22,779 bases of DNA from CAYJVP01 sp964373615 (lineage in GTDB: Bacteria > Patescibacteriota > Patescibacteriia > UBA9934 > GWF2-40-263), in NCBI GenBank assembly GCA_964373615.1, contig CAYJVP010000005.1, positions 1-22,779 on the forward strand. Reading direction: 5' to 3'. Below are positions 1-8,388 of this stretch, piece after piece (within the stretch, counting starts at the first letter, position 1; each line of letters begins with the position of its first letter). Made by a program: the position numbers and the translations under genes. The notes under the pieces were generated by a model. That model did no database searches. It saw only the letters and a program-made list of their open reading frames with translations, and was not told where the DNA came from.

Positions 1-118
1 AAAACTGCGTCTTTTCGTCTCACGGGCACCCGTCCACCCCATTCGACGTACCTTTCAGTACGTCTCATGGGGATGGACAGCCCGTTCAACGAAAATCCAT
101 CAGTTTTTCAGAGGTCCC
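1..118 (+). mobile_element. MITE-like fold-back element, copy 1 (left tip outside the window)
   Basis: This stretch matches the minus strand of 21091-21248 over its whole length. The right end, from CGAAAATCC to CAGAGGTCCC, is identical in both copies, and the left part (AAAACTGCGTCTTTTCGT) also matches. By comparison with the second copy, about 11 bases of the left terminal repeat lie before base 1. The element can fold on itself from end to end: AAAACTG/CAGTTTT, TTTTCGT/ACGAAAA, ACGGGC/GCCCGT, GTCCA/TGGAC, CCCCAT/ATGGGG and ACGTAC/GTACGT pair in nested order. It has no coding capacity. It ends 10 bases before the clpB -35 box. It lacks the 30-bp insertion seen in copy 2. Confidence 0.8.
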
Positions 119-127
119 CACATAAAC

Positions 128-156
128 TTGACTTTCATGTTTTAGCACTCTATACT
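128..156 (+). promoter_or_regulatory. Sigma-70-type promoter of clpB
   Basis: TTGACT (128-133) and TATACT (151-156) are separated by exactly 17 bases, close to the sigma-70 consensus. The predicted transcription start near 163 leaves only about 20 untranslated bases before the clpB ATG. The -10 box lies in the central spacer of the CIRCE operator, so a bound repressor would cover it. Confidence 0.85.
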
Positions 157-168
157 TATGAGTGCTAA
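142..168 (+). promoter_or_regulatory. CIRCE operator (HrcA binding site)
   Basis: TTAGCACTC (142-150), a 9-base spacer and GAGTGCTAA (160-168) match the CIRCE consensus at every position. CIRCE is the operator of the heat-shock repressor HrcA and usually controls groESL or dnaK. Here it spans the -10 box and start point of the clpB promoter, so clpB is very likely an HrcA-regulated heat-shock gene. No hrcA gene is present in the window. Confidence 0.95.
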
Positions 169-182
169 TCGATCAAATGCGT

Positions 183-2843
183 ATGTTACCAAATAATTTT
201 ACCCATAAATCTCAAGAAGCTCTCCAGCACGCGCACAATCTCGCGGTTGAAAATGGCCAGCAAGCGATTGAACCCATCCATCTACTCGCCTCCCTGCTTG
301 AACAGGACGACGGGGTGGTCGGCGCGATTGTCCAACAAATCACGCCAGATGTACGTGATCTGCGCGCCGAGGTGGACGGAATTCTTGACGCCCTTCCGCA
401 CGCGCGCGGCCGCACCGGCGGCGGCATTGCACAGATGTACCTCTCGCAGGAAATGGCGAGCGTCTTGAATGAGGCCGCAAAAAAATCAAAACAATTCAAG
501 GACGATTTCATTTCCACCGAACATCTGCTCCTTGGCCTCATGATGAATCGAAACGTCGGACGTCTGCTTTCCGGCTATCACGTCAGCGAGGAGGCGGTCA
601 TGAACGCGTTGAAACACATTCGCGGCACGCAGCGCGTGGATTCTCCGGAACCCGAGTCGCGCTATCAAGCGCTTGAAAAATACAGTCGGAACCTCACCGA
701 GGCCGCCCGCGGCGGAAAGCTAGACCCGGTCATTGGACGTGACGCGGAAATTCGACGCGTCATGCAGGTGCTTCTTCGACGCACAAAAAACAACCCGGTC
801 CTGATCGGCGAGGCGGGAGTCGGAAAGACCGCCATCGTTGAGGGGCTTGCCCAACGCATCGTGGCCGGAGACGTGCCGGAGCTTTTGCGCGAAAAAGAAA
901 TTGTGTCTCTCGATCTTGGCGCACTGGTCGCGGGCACAAAATATCGCGGCGAATTTGAAGATCGTCTCAAAGCCGTCCTGAAAGAGGTCGGCGAATCAAG
1001 CGGAAAAATGATTCTATTTATTGACGAGCTTCATACGCTTGTCGGGGCTGGCACCTCCGAGGGGAGCACGCTCGATGCCTCCAACATGTTGAAACCCGCC
1101 CTGGCCCGTGGCGAGATTCGCACCATCGGCGCCACCACCCTCAAGGAATACCAAAAACATATTGAGAAGGACGCCGCGTTTGAACGCCGTTTCCAACCTG
1201 TGCTCGTCGAGGAACCGTCCGTCGAGGATACGGTGGCCATCCTTCGCGGCATCAAAGAAAAATACGAGATCCATCACGGCGTGCGCGTCACGGACCCGGC
1301 GATCGTTGCCGCGGCAGAGCTGTCGACTCGCTATATTACGGACCGCTATCTTCCGGACAAGGCCATCGATCTCATTGACGAAGCCGCGTCCGCTCTTCGC
1401 ATGGATATCGATTCCATGCCAGAAGAACTCGACTCCCTGAAGCGTGACGTCACGCGTCTTGAAATTGAACGCAAAGCGCTCGAAAAGGAAGAAGATAAAT
1501 CATCGAAGACCCGCCTCTCTGAAATTGAGAAGCTCCTCGCGGATCTGCGCGAAAAAAGCGACGCGCTCGAAGGACGTTGGCGCAACGAAAAAGAAAAAAT
1601 CGGCGACATCCACACGCTCAAAAGTCGCATGGACAAACTAAAAGCGGAAGCGGACATTGCCGAACGCCGCGGGGACCTTGAAAAGGTTGCCGAGATTCGC
1701 TACGGAAAAATCCCGAGTGAGGAAAAGAAGCTGCGTGCGGCGGAGGAGGCCCTTCACGAGCTTCAACGGGGCCGTGGCATGTTGAAGGAAGTGGTAACAG
1801 AAGAGGACGTAGCCGAGGTTGTGGCACGCTGGACGCACATTCCGGTTTCAAAAATGCTCGAGTCTGAAATGCAGAAACTTGCGCGCATGGAGGATGAACT
1901 CAAACGACGCGTGGTCGGACAAGAAGAGGCCATCGCGGCTGTCTCAAACGCCCTGCGCCGGTCGCGCGCAGGGATCGCCGAGGAACATCGGCCGATCGGA
2001 TCCTTTATTTTCCTGGGGCCCACGGGGGTCGGAAAAACAGAGCTTGCTCGCGCCCTCGCCGCATTTATGTTTAACGATGAGCAGGCGCTCGTCCGGCTCG
2101 ACATGTCCGAATACATGGAAAAGCATGCCATCTCAAAAATTGTTGGCTCACCGCCTGGCTATATCGGTTATGAGGAGGGTGGGCAGTTGACCGAGATCGT
2201 GCGCCGCCGACCGTACTGTGTGCTCCTCTTCGACGAGATTGAAAAGGCTCACCCGGACACCTTGAACCTTCTCCTGCAGGTTCTCGATGAGGGACATTTG
2301 ACCGACGCGAAAGGACGTCGCGTCAATTTCAAAAATACGGTCATCATCATGACGAGCAATATCGGCTCGGACGTCATTTTGAATGCCGGCAAAGAAATGG
2401 CGTCCATCGGCTTTTCGGAAGGACAGGAAGGAAGCGGCGATCGCGAGATACAGGAACGCATCATGAATCTCTTGCGTGATCACTTGAGACCGGAATTCTT
2501 GAATCGTATTGACGAAATCATCGTGTTCCACTCATTGAGTGAAGAACAGATCGCTGATATCGTGGAGCTTCAGCTCATTCATGTTTCCGAACGACTGAAG
2601 GAGCAACGCGATATCACCCTGACTGTTGCGCCTGCGGCGAAAAAATTGCTTGCGGAAAAAGGATACGACCCTTCCTTTGGCGCCCGGCCATTGAAGCGCG
2701 TCATCCAAAATTTGATTCTCAATCCTCTGTCCCTGAAGATCGTCATGGGCGATATGAAGGAAGGCGACCGCGTGAGCATTGGAGCAAGGGACGGCGAAAT
2801 TACGCTTACGAAAGCCAAAAAAACGGCCATGGCCGCCGCGTAA
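183..2843 (+). CDS. clpB: ATP-dependent protein disaggregase ClpB
   Basis: ClpB is a hexameric AAA+ machine that works with DnaK to pull proteins out of aggregates. The protein has 886 residues. The double Clp N repeat covers about 1-145. The first ATPase module has Walker A GEAGVGKT (209-216) and Walker B ILFIDE (277-282). A full-length coiled-coil middle domain (about 400-525) separates ClpB from ClpC. The second module has GPTGVGKT (612-619) and VLLFDE (680-685), and ends with the usual ARPLKR region. The ATG at 183 is chosen because it gives the family's normal spacing to the first helix; ATG at 177 is possible. A GTG at 162 lies inside CIRCE and is unlikely. No Shine-Dalgarno sequence is visible. 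Oddly, the D2 domain has an extra loop with the tripeptide IGF (742-744), as in ClpP-binding unfoldases. Confidence 0.95.
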   Translation: MLPNNFTHKSQEALQHAHNLAVENGQQAIEPIHLLASLLEQDDGVVGAIVQQITPDVRDLRAEVDGILDALPHARGRTGGGIAQMYLSQEMASVLNEAAKKSKQFKDDFISTEHLLLGLMMNRNVGRLLSGYHVSEEAVMNALKHIRGTQRVDSPEPESRYQALEKYSRNLTEAARGGKLDPVIGRDAEIRRVMQVLLRRTKNNPVLIGEAGVGKTAIVEGLAQRIVAGDVPELLREKEIVSLDLGALVAGTKYRGEFEDRLKAVLKEVGESSGKMILFIDELHTLVGAGTSEGSTLDASNMLKPALARGEIRTIGATTLKEYQKHIEKDAAFERRFQPVLVEEPSVEDTVAILRGIKEKYEIHHGVRVTDPAIVAAAELSTRYITDRYLPDKAIDLIDEAASALRMDIDSMPEELDSLKRDVTRLEIERKALEKEEDKSSKTRLSEIEKLLADLREKSDALEGRWRNEKEKIGDIHTLKSRMDKLKAEADIAERRGDLEKVAEIRYGKIPSEEKKLRAAEEALHELQRGRGMLKEVVTEEDVAEVVARWTHIPVSKMLESEMQKLARMEDELKRRVVGQEEAIAAVSNALRRSRAGIAEEHRPIGSFIFLGPTGVGKTELARALAAFMFNDEQALVRLDMSEYMEKHAISKIVGSPPGYIGYEEGGQLTEIVRRRPYCVLLFDEIEKAHPDTLNLLLQVLDEGHLTDAKGRRVNFKNTVIIMTSNIGSDVILNAGKEMASIGFSEGQEGSGDREIQERIMNLLRDHLRPEFLNRIDEIIVFHSLSEEQIADIVELQLIHVSERLKEQRDITLTVAPAAKKLLAEKGYDPSFGARPLKRVIQNLILNPLSLKIVMGDMKEGDRVSIGARDGEITLTKAKKTAMAAA

Positions 2844-2854
2844 TCCACGCGGCG
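2834..2854 (+). other. GC-rich stem-loop at the clpB stop codon
   Basis: CGCCGCG and CGCGGCG form a 7-bp stem around a 7-base loop that contains the clpB stop codon. No run of T follows, so it is not a normal intrinsic terminator. It could slow decay of the clpB mRNA or partly separate it from the next gene. Confidence 0.4.
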
Positions 2855-2861
2855 CCTCTCC

Positions 2862-2890
2862 GTGACGTCGTGGAAGGCATGGGGTATACT
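2862..2890 (+). promoter_or_regulatory. Probable promoter of the 2902-8388 gene group
   Basis: A TATACT -10 box (2885-2890) lies 17 bases after GTGACG (2862-2867), which matches four of six -35 positions. Transcription would start near 2897, leaving about five bases before the ATG at 2902, so the message would be nearly leaderless. The same short-leader design is seen at clpB. Confidence 0.5.
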
Positions 2891-2901
2891 GACCCTGACC
2901 T

Positions 2902-4314
2902 ATGTGGAAACGCACGCTTGCGCTTTTGTGCGCCATATCTTTCCTCCTCAGTCCGTTCACGGGCTGGGCCAGTTCGTCGTTTAATCCAAATTTTCTGATC
3001 TCAAACGAGGACCTCACGGACACGGACAGCATGACGCTCGGAGAGATCCAGACATTCCTTGAAAAAGGTTCGCTCGCGACATACCGAGCAAAGGATGTGG
3101 ATGGAAGCAAACGCACGGCGGCGGAGATCATCTATCGATCTGGGCGCAGGAACGGGGTGAGTCCGCGGGTGATCCTTACCATGCTCCAGAAGGAACAGAG
3201 CCTCGTGATGGACACGGAGCCCTCCGAAGATCAACTTGACTGGGCGATGGGCTATGGGGTGTGTGATGACTGCTCGCACGATGATCCAGACATTCAACGC
3301 TTCCGTGGATTTGCCAAACAGATCAATTCTGCCACGCTACAGCTTATCGACGGATATATGACGGACCTGGAGACGAACGGACAAACCGTCATGGGGTTTG
3401 CGCCCGGTGAAACGTCCCGCATCGACGGAATACGCGTCATTCCTGCCAACAATGCCACCGCCGCGCTCTATACCTACACACCGCACCTGCACGGAAACCA
3501 AATTTTTGTGACGCTGTGGCACCGCTGGTTCAGCCGCGATTACCCGACCGGCTCTCTGCTCCAGAATAACGAGGATGGCGGTGTGTGGCTCATCCAATAC
3601 AGCGATAGGCGGCCCATTACGTCGCGTGCCGCTTTCCTTTCACGCTACAGAGAATCATTGATCATCCCTGTGTCACCCTCTGAACTTGAAGCCTACGACA
3701 TCGGCCGACCCATTTCCCTTCCGAACTATTCCCTCCTCCTTTCCGAGAATGGAGACATCTATCTCCTCGTGGACGACACGATTCGCCACATTGTGTCCAT
3801 GGAAGCGTTCCGCGCGATTGGATTCAACCCGGATGACTTGATCGAGATCACCGAGAATGAGCTCTCTGCCTACGACATCGGCGAACCCATCACGACAGAC
3901 ACCGTGTATCCGCAGGGCGCCCTGCTTCAAAACATCGAGACAGGCGGCGTCTACTACGTTGAGGATAACGAGAAACATCCACTCATGTCTCGGGAAATTT
4001 TGGAAACGCGGTTCCCGGACCGCGCGATCACCCCATCAACAGCGGAAGAGCTTGAGACGTTTGAAACGGGGGATCCTGTTCTCTTCCCCGATGGCACGCT
4101 GGTCGGTGTATCCGGCGAAGCGACGGTCTATTTCATCTCAGAAGGTGAACGACGGCCCGTGGTGAGCGAAGAAGTGTTTGAAGGATTCGGATGGAAATGG
4201 GAGAACGTGCTCTGGACGAATGAGCGATCTCTTGCGTTGCACCCGAAGGGAACGATGCTCGACCGTGTGATGATGGAAGAGGACGATGAGGTTTCCGCCG
4301 CGTCTGCCCCATAA
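2902..4314 (+). CDS. Secreted lysozyme/transglycosylase-like protein with four C-terminal repeats
   Basis: The 470-residue protein begins with a signal peptide (charged MWKR, hydrophobic stretch to about residue 23, cleavage likely near GWA-SS). Residues about 45-210 resemble a lysozyme-like or lytic-transglycosylase-like domain. The segment VSPRVILTMLQKEQSL places Glu98 where the catalytic acid of that fold sits. Residues about 215-450 form four copies of a 55-65-residue unit. Each has a G-x-L-L/V start, an aromatic/aliphatic strand, basic residues before a V/M-S, and a hydrophobic helix (starting near 217, 277, 338 and 397). Such repeats occur in surface proteins of Patescibacteria. A cell-wall remodelling or surface-binding role is inferred; enzyme activity is unproven. 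Six bases separate its stop from the next ATG. Confidence 0.75.
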   Translation: MWKRTLALLCAISFLLSPFTGWASSSFNPNFLISNEDLTDTDSMTLGEIQTFLEKGSLATYRAKDVDGSKRTAAEIIYRSGRRNGVSPRVILTMLQKEQSLVMDTEPSEDQLDWAMGYGVCDDCSHDDPDIQRFRGFAKQINSATLQLIDGYMTDLETNGQTVMGFAPGETSRIDGIRVIPANNATAALYTYTPHLHGNQIFVTLWHRWFSRDYPTGSLLQNNEDGGVWLIQYSDRRPITSRAAFLSRYRESLIIPVSPSELEAYDIGRPISLPNYSLLLSENGDIYLLVDDTIRHIVSMEAFRAIGFNPDDLIEITENELSAYDIGEPITTDTVYPQGALLQNIETGGVYYVEDNEKHPLMSREILETRFPDRAITPSTAEELETFETGDPVLFPDGTLVGVSGEATVYFISEGERRPVVSEEVFEGFGWKWENVLWTNERSLALHPKGTMLDRVMMEEDDEVSAASAP

Positions 4315-4320
4315 CCTGCT

Positions 4321-5112
4321 ATGCTCATATTCACCGCATTCACTCCCCACACCCCGCTTCTGCTGCCATCCATCGGCAAGGAGCATCTGGAATCGCTTGT
4401 TTCCACCCGCGGCGCCATGGATCATTTGGCAGAAGAACTGTATGCCCTGCACCCAGAAACGATCGTCGTCATCTCCGGACATGGCGCGCAGTTTCAAGAG
4501 GCATTCTCCGTAAATCTCCACGACCACTACCGTGCGGATTTCAGCGAGTTTGGGGACCTCACCACAACGGAAACCTTTGAACCCGACCTCGCCTTCATCG
4601 ACACCCTGCAACGCACGGCCCGACGGCGCCAAATTCCATTCACGCTTTTCTCTGATCCCGTGCTTGACTACGGAACATCGGTGCCCCTTCTCACCCTGGC
4701 CGAGCGTTTGCACAAGGTCAACATTGTGCCGCTCTCCTACAGCGGCCTCCCGGCCAAAACGCACTTTGAATTCGGCCGCAGCCTCAAAGAGGTCGTCCAT
4801 GGCTCGACGCGTCGGGTGGCTGTGATCGCGAGCGGCGACCTTTCGCACGCCTTGTCGTCTGACGCGCCGGCAGGCTTGCGCCCGGAAGGAAAGGTGTTTG
4901 ATGAAACCGTGCGTGCCGCGATTCAGTCGCAAGCTCCTGCCAAATTGCTTTCCTTGGACCCAGCCGTTGTCGAACGCGCCGCAGAATGCGGTTATCGGCC
5001 GCTCCTTATTCTTCTCGGACTCTTGGATGGCACGCGCGTCACACCAGACGAGCTTGTATACGAATCGCCGTTTGGCGTGGGATATCTCGTGACCCACCTT
5101 GCGTTTGCGTAA
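4321..5112 (+). CDS. LigB/MEMO-like class III extradiol dioxygenase-family protein
   Basis: The 263-residue protein matches the class III extradiol dioxygenase (LigB) fold in the version found in AmmeMemoRadiSam protein A/B systems. Visible marks are TPHTPLLLPSIG near the N-terminus (His10), VVISGHGAQF (His54), LDYGTSVPL (114-122), IASGDLSHAL (169-178) and GYRPLLILLG near the C-terminus. The family often has LDHG where this protein has LDYG, so one possible metal-site histidine is replaced by Tyr117. No AMMECR1 domain or radical SAM partner lies nearby, so the substrate and even the activity are unknown. It is tightly packed: 6 bases after the preceding stop, and 1 base before the next ATG. 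Confidence 0.7.
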   Translation: MLIFTAFTPHTPLLLPSIGKEHLESLVSTRGAMDHLAEELYALHPETIVVISGHGAQFQEAFSVNLHDHYRADFSEFGDLTTTETFEPDLAFIDTLQRTARRRQIPFTLFSDPVLDYGTSVPLLTLAERLHKVNIVPLSYSGLPAKTHFEFGRSLKEVVHGSTRRVAVIASGDLSHALSSDAPAGLRPEGKVFDETVRAAIQSQAPAKLLSLDPAVVERAAECGYRPLLILLGLLDGTRVTPDELVYESPFGVGYLVTHLAFA

Positions 5113-5113
5113 C

Positions 5114-6964
5114 ATGAACGAGGAACGTCTTATTGCGGAAGTGTACCCCATCCAACGCCTTCCCAGGCGTTTTTCGGTATTTGACTATCTCGTCCCAAAC
5201 GGTCTCTCTCTTCAAGAAGGAACGATGGTGCGGATTCCTCTTCGAGGCCGCGAAACATGTGGGGTGGTGAAATGCACGCGGACCAAACGCGTTCCGGTGG
5301 AACGGCTAAAATCCGTGCTCTCCGCCTCTCCAAACATTTTTCTGAAGCCCGAAGAGCTCTCCTGGTACGAATGGATCGCGTCTCAAACCGTTCAATCCGT
5401 GCCGTCCGTGCTCTCTGCGGCCATCCCTCTTCCCCAAAAACAACAGCATCCGAAAAAGAAGGATGCGTCATCACGCGATCCCTTGAAAATCCGCGCCTCC
5501 GAGGCCCCTTTGCTTAAACGTCTCCTCGAACACGTGACCGCACACCGTCGCGCGTTTATTCATGCCGTGGATTTCATTCAGATGTCCGCGGTCGTACAGG
5601 GGTTTCTCGAAAGCCGCCCAAACGAACGCGTGGCCGTCATCACACCGAATATTCGAGAGGCCAGATGGCTTGCGGCATGGTTGCCGAATGCGGTGGCGCT
5701 CTTGACCGGAGATGAGTCCGCGGCTCGGGCCTCTGCCTGTTGGCAGACGCTACGAGAGGGAGGGACGCGCGTTCTGGTCGGAACGCGACGGGCATCTCTT
5801 GTCATTCCCTGGCAAACCGATACGATTTTTGTGCTTCGTTCCAGTCATCCAAACCACAAACAAGACGACCAAAACCCACGCTTTGACGTTCGAGATATCG
5901 TGTGGGAATTGAGTCAACGCACCGGAGCGAAGCTCTACTTTTTAGATGCCGCGCCGCGCGCCGACGACGTTGAACGTTTCGGAAAGGCTCACGTGACCCT
6001 TCAACATCCCATCACCTCTCGTCCAACGATCATCGATCTCCGTGGAGAGCGTGGCGGCTCCCCGCATCCATTTCTTTCCCTCTCCGCAACAGAGGCGATC
6101 TCTCACGCTCTTCATGACGGCGCACAAGTGCTCTGCCTGTATCCGCGAAAAGGGAAAGCGCGCGCGTTGCGTTGTCTCGATTGCGGACGTGAATTCCCCT
6201 GTTCTGCGTGCGGAGGTCGGTTCACGATCTATGAGACGACCGTGCGCTGTCACCACTGTGGACAGGTGGATCCTCGGCCGCTCTCCTGCCCAACGTGCGC
6301 CGGGACAAACCTTGAGGAACAGGGCTATGGCAACCGAGCCATCAAACAGGCTCTGCAGAGGTTGTTTCCACGCCGATCGGTCGGCATCATTGAACGCGAC
6401 CTCGTGGAAGACCTGGCGTCGGATATCCTGCTCGCAACGCCGTACTACCTTGAGTCCGTGTACGATCCCGGGCAGAGGCCAGAACGCCTTCGCCTCGTGG
6501 TGATCCTCGATGCCGATGCGAGCTTGTACGATCAAACCTTTCGCTCCTTCGAAGAGTCCCTTCTGCGCGTTGAAGAGATGCGCGGATACAGTTATCGCTG
6601 CCAGGCCCCCCTTCTCGTCCAAACGCATGTTCCCGACCTGTTTCGTCGCTTTTACGATGATCCTGAACACTTCTATGCGGACGAATTGACGTGGCGGCGT
6701 TTGTATCACCAGCCGCCTTTTGCTCGTCGCATGCGGCTTATTTCAAAAGAGAAGGACACGCACAGAGCGCGCATCGAAGGAGACGCCACCATGGCGACAC
6801 TGGCCGCCATCCCGGGCGTGCAGATCCTCTCCCAAAGAATTTCTCGTCCCGTCATGCATCCAACGATCGATGTGGCCGTTGACCTTGATGCTGTGCCTTC
6901 CGTCTGTGAGACGTTGAGCGCTCTGCCTGACCATGTTATTATTGACACGAATGTTGCGATATGA
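5114..6964 (+). CDS. priA: PriA-like primosomal protein with degenerate helicase motifs
   Basis: PriA restarts collapsed replication forks by binding them, remodelling them with its helicase and helping load DnaB. This 616-residue protein keeps the N-terminal 3'-DNA-end-binding domain (about 5-70). It also keeps a full zinc ribbon of four CxxC pairs (Cys354/357, 363/366, 379/382, 392/395) and a C-terminal PriA domain. The ATPase core has decayed. The Walker A motif expected near 148-160 reads FIHAVDFIQM with no GKT. DEEH is replaced by LRSSH (241-245) before the recognisable HKQDD. GSATP reads LDAAP (277-281), and the QVAGRAGR motif reads RVEEMRGYSYR (485-495). It is therefore probably a fork-binding or zinc-dependent scaffold rather than a helicase. 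Start ATG 5114 follows the upstream stop by one base. Confidence 0.8.
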   Translation: MNEERLIAEVYPIQRLPRRFSVFDYLVPNGLSLQEGTMVRIPLRGRETCGVVKCTRTKRVPVERLKSVLSASPNIFLKPEELSWYEWIASQTVQSVPSVLSAAIPLPQKQQHPKKKDASSRDPLKIRASEAPLLKRLLEHVTAHRRAFIHAVDFIQMSAVVQGFLESRPNERVAVITPNIREARWLAAWLPNAVALLTGDESAARASACWQTLREGGTRVLVGTRRASLVIPWQTDTIFVLRSSHPNHKQDDQNPRFDVRDIVWELSQRTGAKLYFLDAAPRADDVERFGKAHVTLQHPITSRPTIIDLRGERGGSPHPFLSLSATEAISHALHDGAQVLCLYPRKGKARALRCLDCGREFPCSACGGRFTIYETTVRCHHCGQVDPRPLSCPTCAGTNLEEQGYGNRAIKQALQRLFPRRSVGIIERDLVEDLASDILLATPYYLESVYDPGQRPERLRLVVILDADASLYDQTFRSFEESLLRVEEMRGYSYRCQAPLLVQTHVPDLFRRFYDDPEHFYADELTWRRLYHQPPFARRMRLISKEKDTHRARIEGDATMATLAAIPGVQILSQRISRPVMHPTIDVAVDLDAVPSVCETLSALPDHVIIDTNVAI

Positions 6965-6979
6965 TTTCCTGTGATCTCT

Positions 6980-7447
6980 ATGTTCGATATTCTCCGCGAA
7001 CCAAGTCCTGACCTGCGTAAAAAATCTAAACCGATCGAGATGGTTGAATTAGCGTCCACGAACACACAAACATTTCTTGCCGAACTCGCGGAAACCATGA
7101 AACACGCAGACGGTGTTGGCATTGCCGCGCCGCAAGTTGGCGTACAGAAGCGCGTCATTATCGTGCAGACTCCAAACGGACCGGAAGCGTTCGTGAACCC
7201 AAAAATCGTCTCCTCGTCCCTTCGAAAAGTCGAAAGCGAAGAGGGCTGCCTCTCCGTCCCTGGCGTCTTCGGAATCGTAAAACGACACCAGAAGGTCAAA
7301 GTAAAGGCGCTTGATCGCCATGGAAAAAAACAGCTTCGGAAGGCCTCCGGTCTTGAGGCAATCATTTTTCAGCATGAAATCGATCATCTCGACGGTGTGC
7401 TCTTTATCGACAAGGTGGAACGTTTCACCAATCCTCCCCGCCTGTGA
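6980..7447 (+). CDS. def: Peptide deformylase
   Basis: It removes the formyl group from the N-terminal methionine of new proteins in the cytosol. All three family motifs are intact in the 155-residue protein: GVGIAAPQ (45-52), EGCLS (88-92) and QHEIDHLDG (131-139). They give the metal ligands Cys90, His132 and His136 and the catalytic Glu133. The ATG at 6980 gives the usual start spacing; an in-frame GTG at 6971 is an alternative. The stop overlaps the fmt start as GTGA, which suggests coupled translation with the enzyme that adds the formyl group. It is 15 bases downstream of the PriA-like gene. Confidence 0.95.
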   Translation: MFDILREPSPDLRKKSKPIEMVELASTNTQTFLAELAETMKHADGVGIAAPQVGVQKRVIIVQTPNGPEAFVNPKIVSSSLRKVESEEGCLSVPGVFGIVKRHQKVKVKALDRHGKKQLRKASGLEAIIFQHEIDHLDGVLFIDKVERFTNPPRL

Positions 7448-8388
7448 CACGCGCTGTTTTTTTTGGAACACCCGAACTCTCGGTTCCCTTCCTCGAAGCC
7501 CTGTCCCTGGACCCGGATGTCGAAACTTCCCTTGTGGTCACGCAACCGGATAAACCGGCCGGACGAAAAAAGAACCTCGTCGCCTCTCCCATCAAGCAAA
7601 AAGCCGAAGCGCTGGAGATCGAGTGCTTCCAACCCTCATCGCTCCGATCGAAAAAAAACATTGAAAAGCTGCGCTCCGTTCACGCAGATGTGTTCGTGGT
7701 GGTTGCATACGGAAAAATAATCCCAAGGTCAGCGCTTGAGCTCCCGCCACATGGGTGTGTGAACGTCCATCCATCCTTGCTTCCAAAGTATCGCGGACCG
7801 TCCCCCCTCAACGCACCCATCGCGAATGGAGACCGAGAAACCGGCATTTCGATCATCGTATTGGATGAAGGAATGGACACGGGTTCGATGCTCGGCGCGA
7901 AAACGATTCCTCTTGACCCGCGCGAAACGCTCGAAACGCTCACAAAAAAAGTGATGCAGACGGGCCCCGCGTTTTTATTGGACACGCTGAAGCGCTATGT
8001 CGCAGGCAAAATTTCTCCAGAGCCGCAAAATCATGTAAAGGCAACGTACACAAAACTTCTTACGCGCGAAGACGGCCATATTGACTGGCACGCGTCTGTC
8101 GAGCGCATCGATCGTCTGATCCGTGCCTATGAGCCATGGCCAGGCACGTGGACCCTCTGGAATCGTTCACGTAAAGAGCTTCGACTCAAAATCCTCTCGG
8201 CCCATCCTTCCCACGAGCGAGCGGCCTCCCCTGCCGGAGTGGTCGCCATAAAAAACGACCGCATCCTGGTTGCCTGCGCCGATGAGAGCCTTGAGATCGA
8301 CGCTCTCCAACCGGAAAGCGGGCAGCCCATGTCAGCAGAAACCTTCTTGCGCGGTTATTCGGATGTGAAGGGGGCTGTGCTTGCCTGA
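7444..8388 (+). CDS. fmt: Methionyl-tRNA formyltransferase
   Basis: It transfers a formyl group from 10-formyl-tetrahydrofolate to initiator Met-tRNA. The 314-residue length is normal. The N-terminal formyltransferase domain opens with FFGTPELSVPFLEAL. The catalytic region reads VNVHPSLLPKYRG...LDEGMDTG, with Asn107, His109 and Asp145 in the expected places. The C-terminal tRNA-binding domain starts near residue 205 (TYTKLLTREDGHIDW). The start is GTG at 7444, overlapping the def stop by three bases. The 3' end overlaps the converging minus-strand gene by 34 bases. Its probable terminator lies inside that gene. Confidence 0.95.
   Translation: MTRAVFFGTPELSVPFLEALSLDPDVETSLVVTQPDKPAGRKKNLVASPIKQKAEALEIECFQPSSLRSKKNIEKLRSVHADVFVVVAYGKIIPRSALELPPHGCVNVHPSLLPKYRGPSPLNAPIANGDRETGISIIVLDEGMDTGSMLGAKTIPLDPRETLETLTKKVMQTGPAFLLDTLKRYVAGKISPEPQNHVKATYTKLLTREDGHIDWHASVERIDRLIRAYEPWPGTWTLWNRSRKELRLKILSAHPSHERAASPAGVVAIKNDRILVACADESLEIDALQPESGQPMSAETFLRGYSDVKGAVLA

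Noticed and set aside
162..182. GTG start for clpB at 162
   Set aside because: It lies inside the right arm of CIRCE, at or before the predicted transcription start. The ATG at 183 (or 177) gives the normal ClpB N-terminus.
2834..2860. Intrinsic terminator after clpB
   Set aside because: The hairpin is good but no T-run follows, so it is listed only as a stem-loop.
4138..5151. Minus-strand open frames opposite the LigB-like and PriA-like genes (also 5942-6709)
   Set aside because: Each is antisense to a recognisable protein and has no coherent domain or start context.
6942..6965. Promoter before def (TTGACA and TATGAT)
   Set aside because: The two boxes are only 12 bases apart, too close for sigma-70, and def fits in the upstream transcript.
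6962..7447. Use of UGA as a sense codon (as in Gracilibacteria)
   Set aside because: UGA ends the PriA-like gene, def and several transferase genes at natural positions, so it works as a stop.
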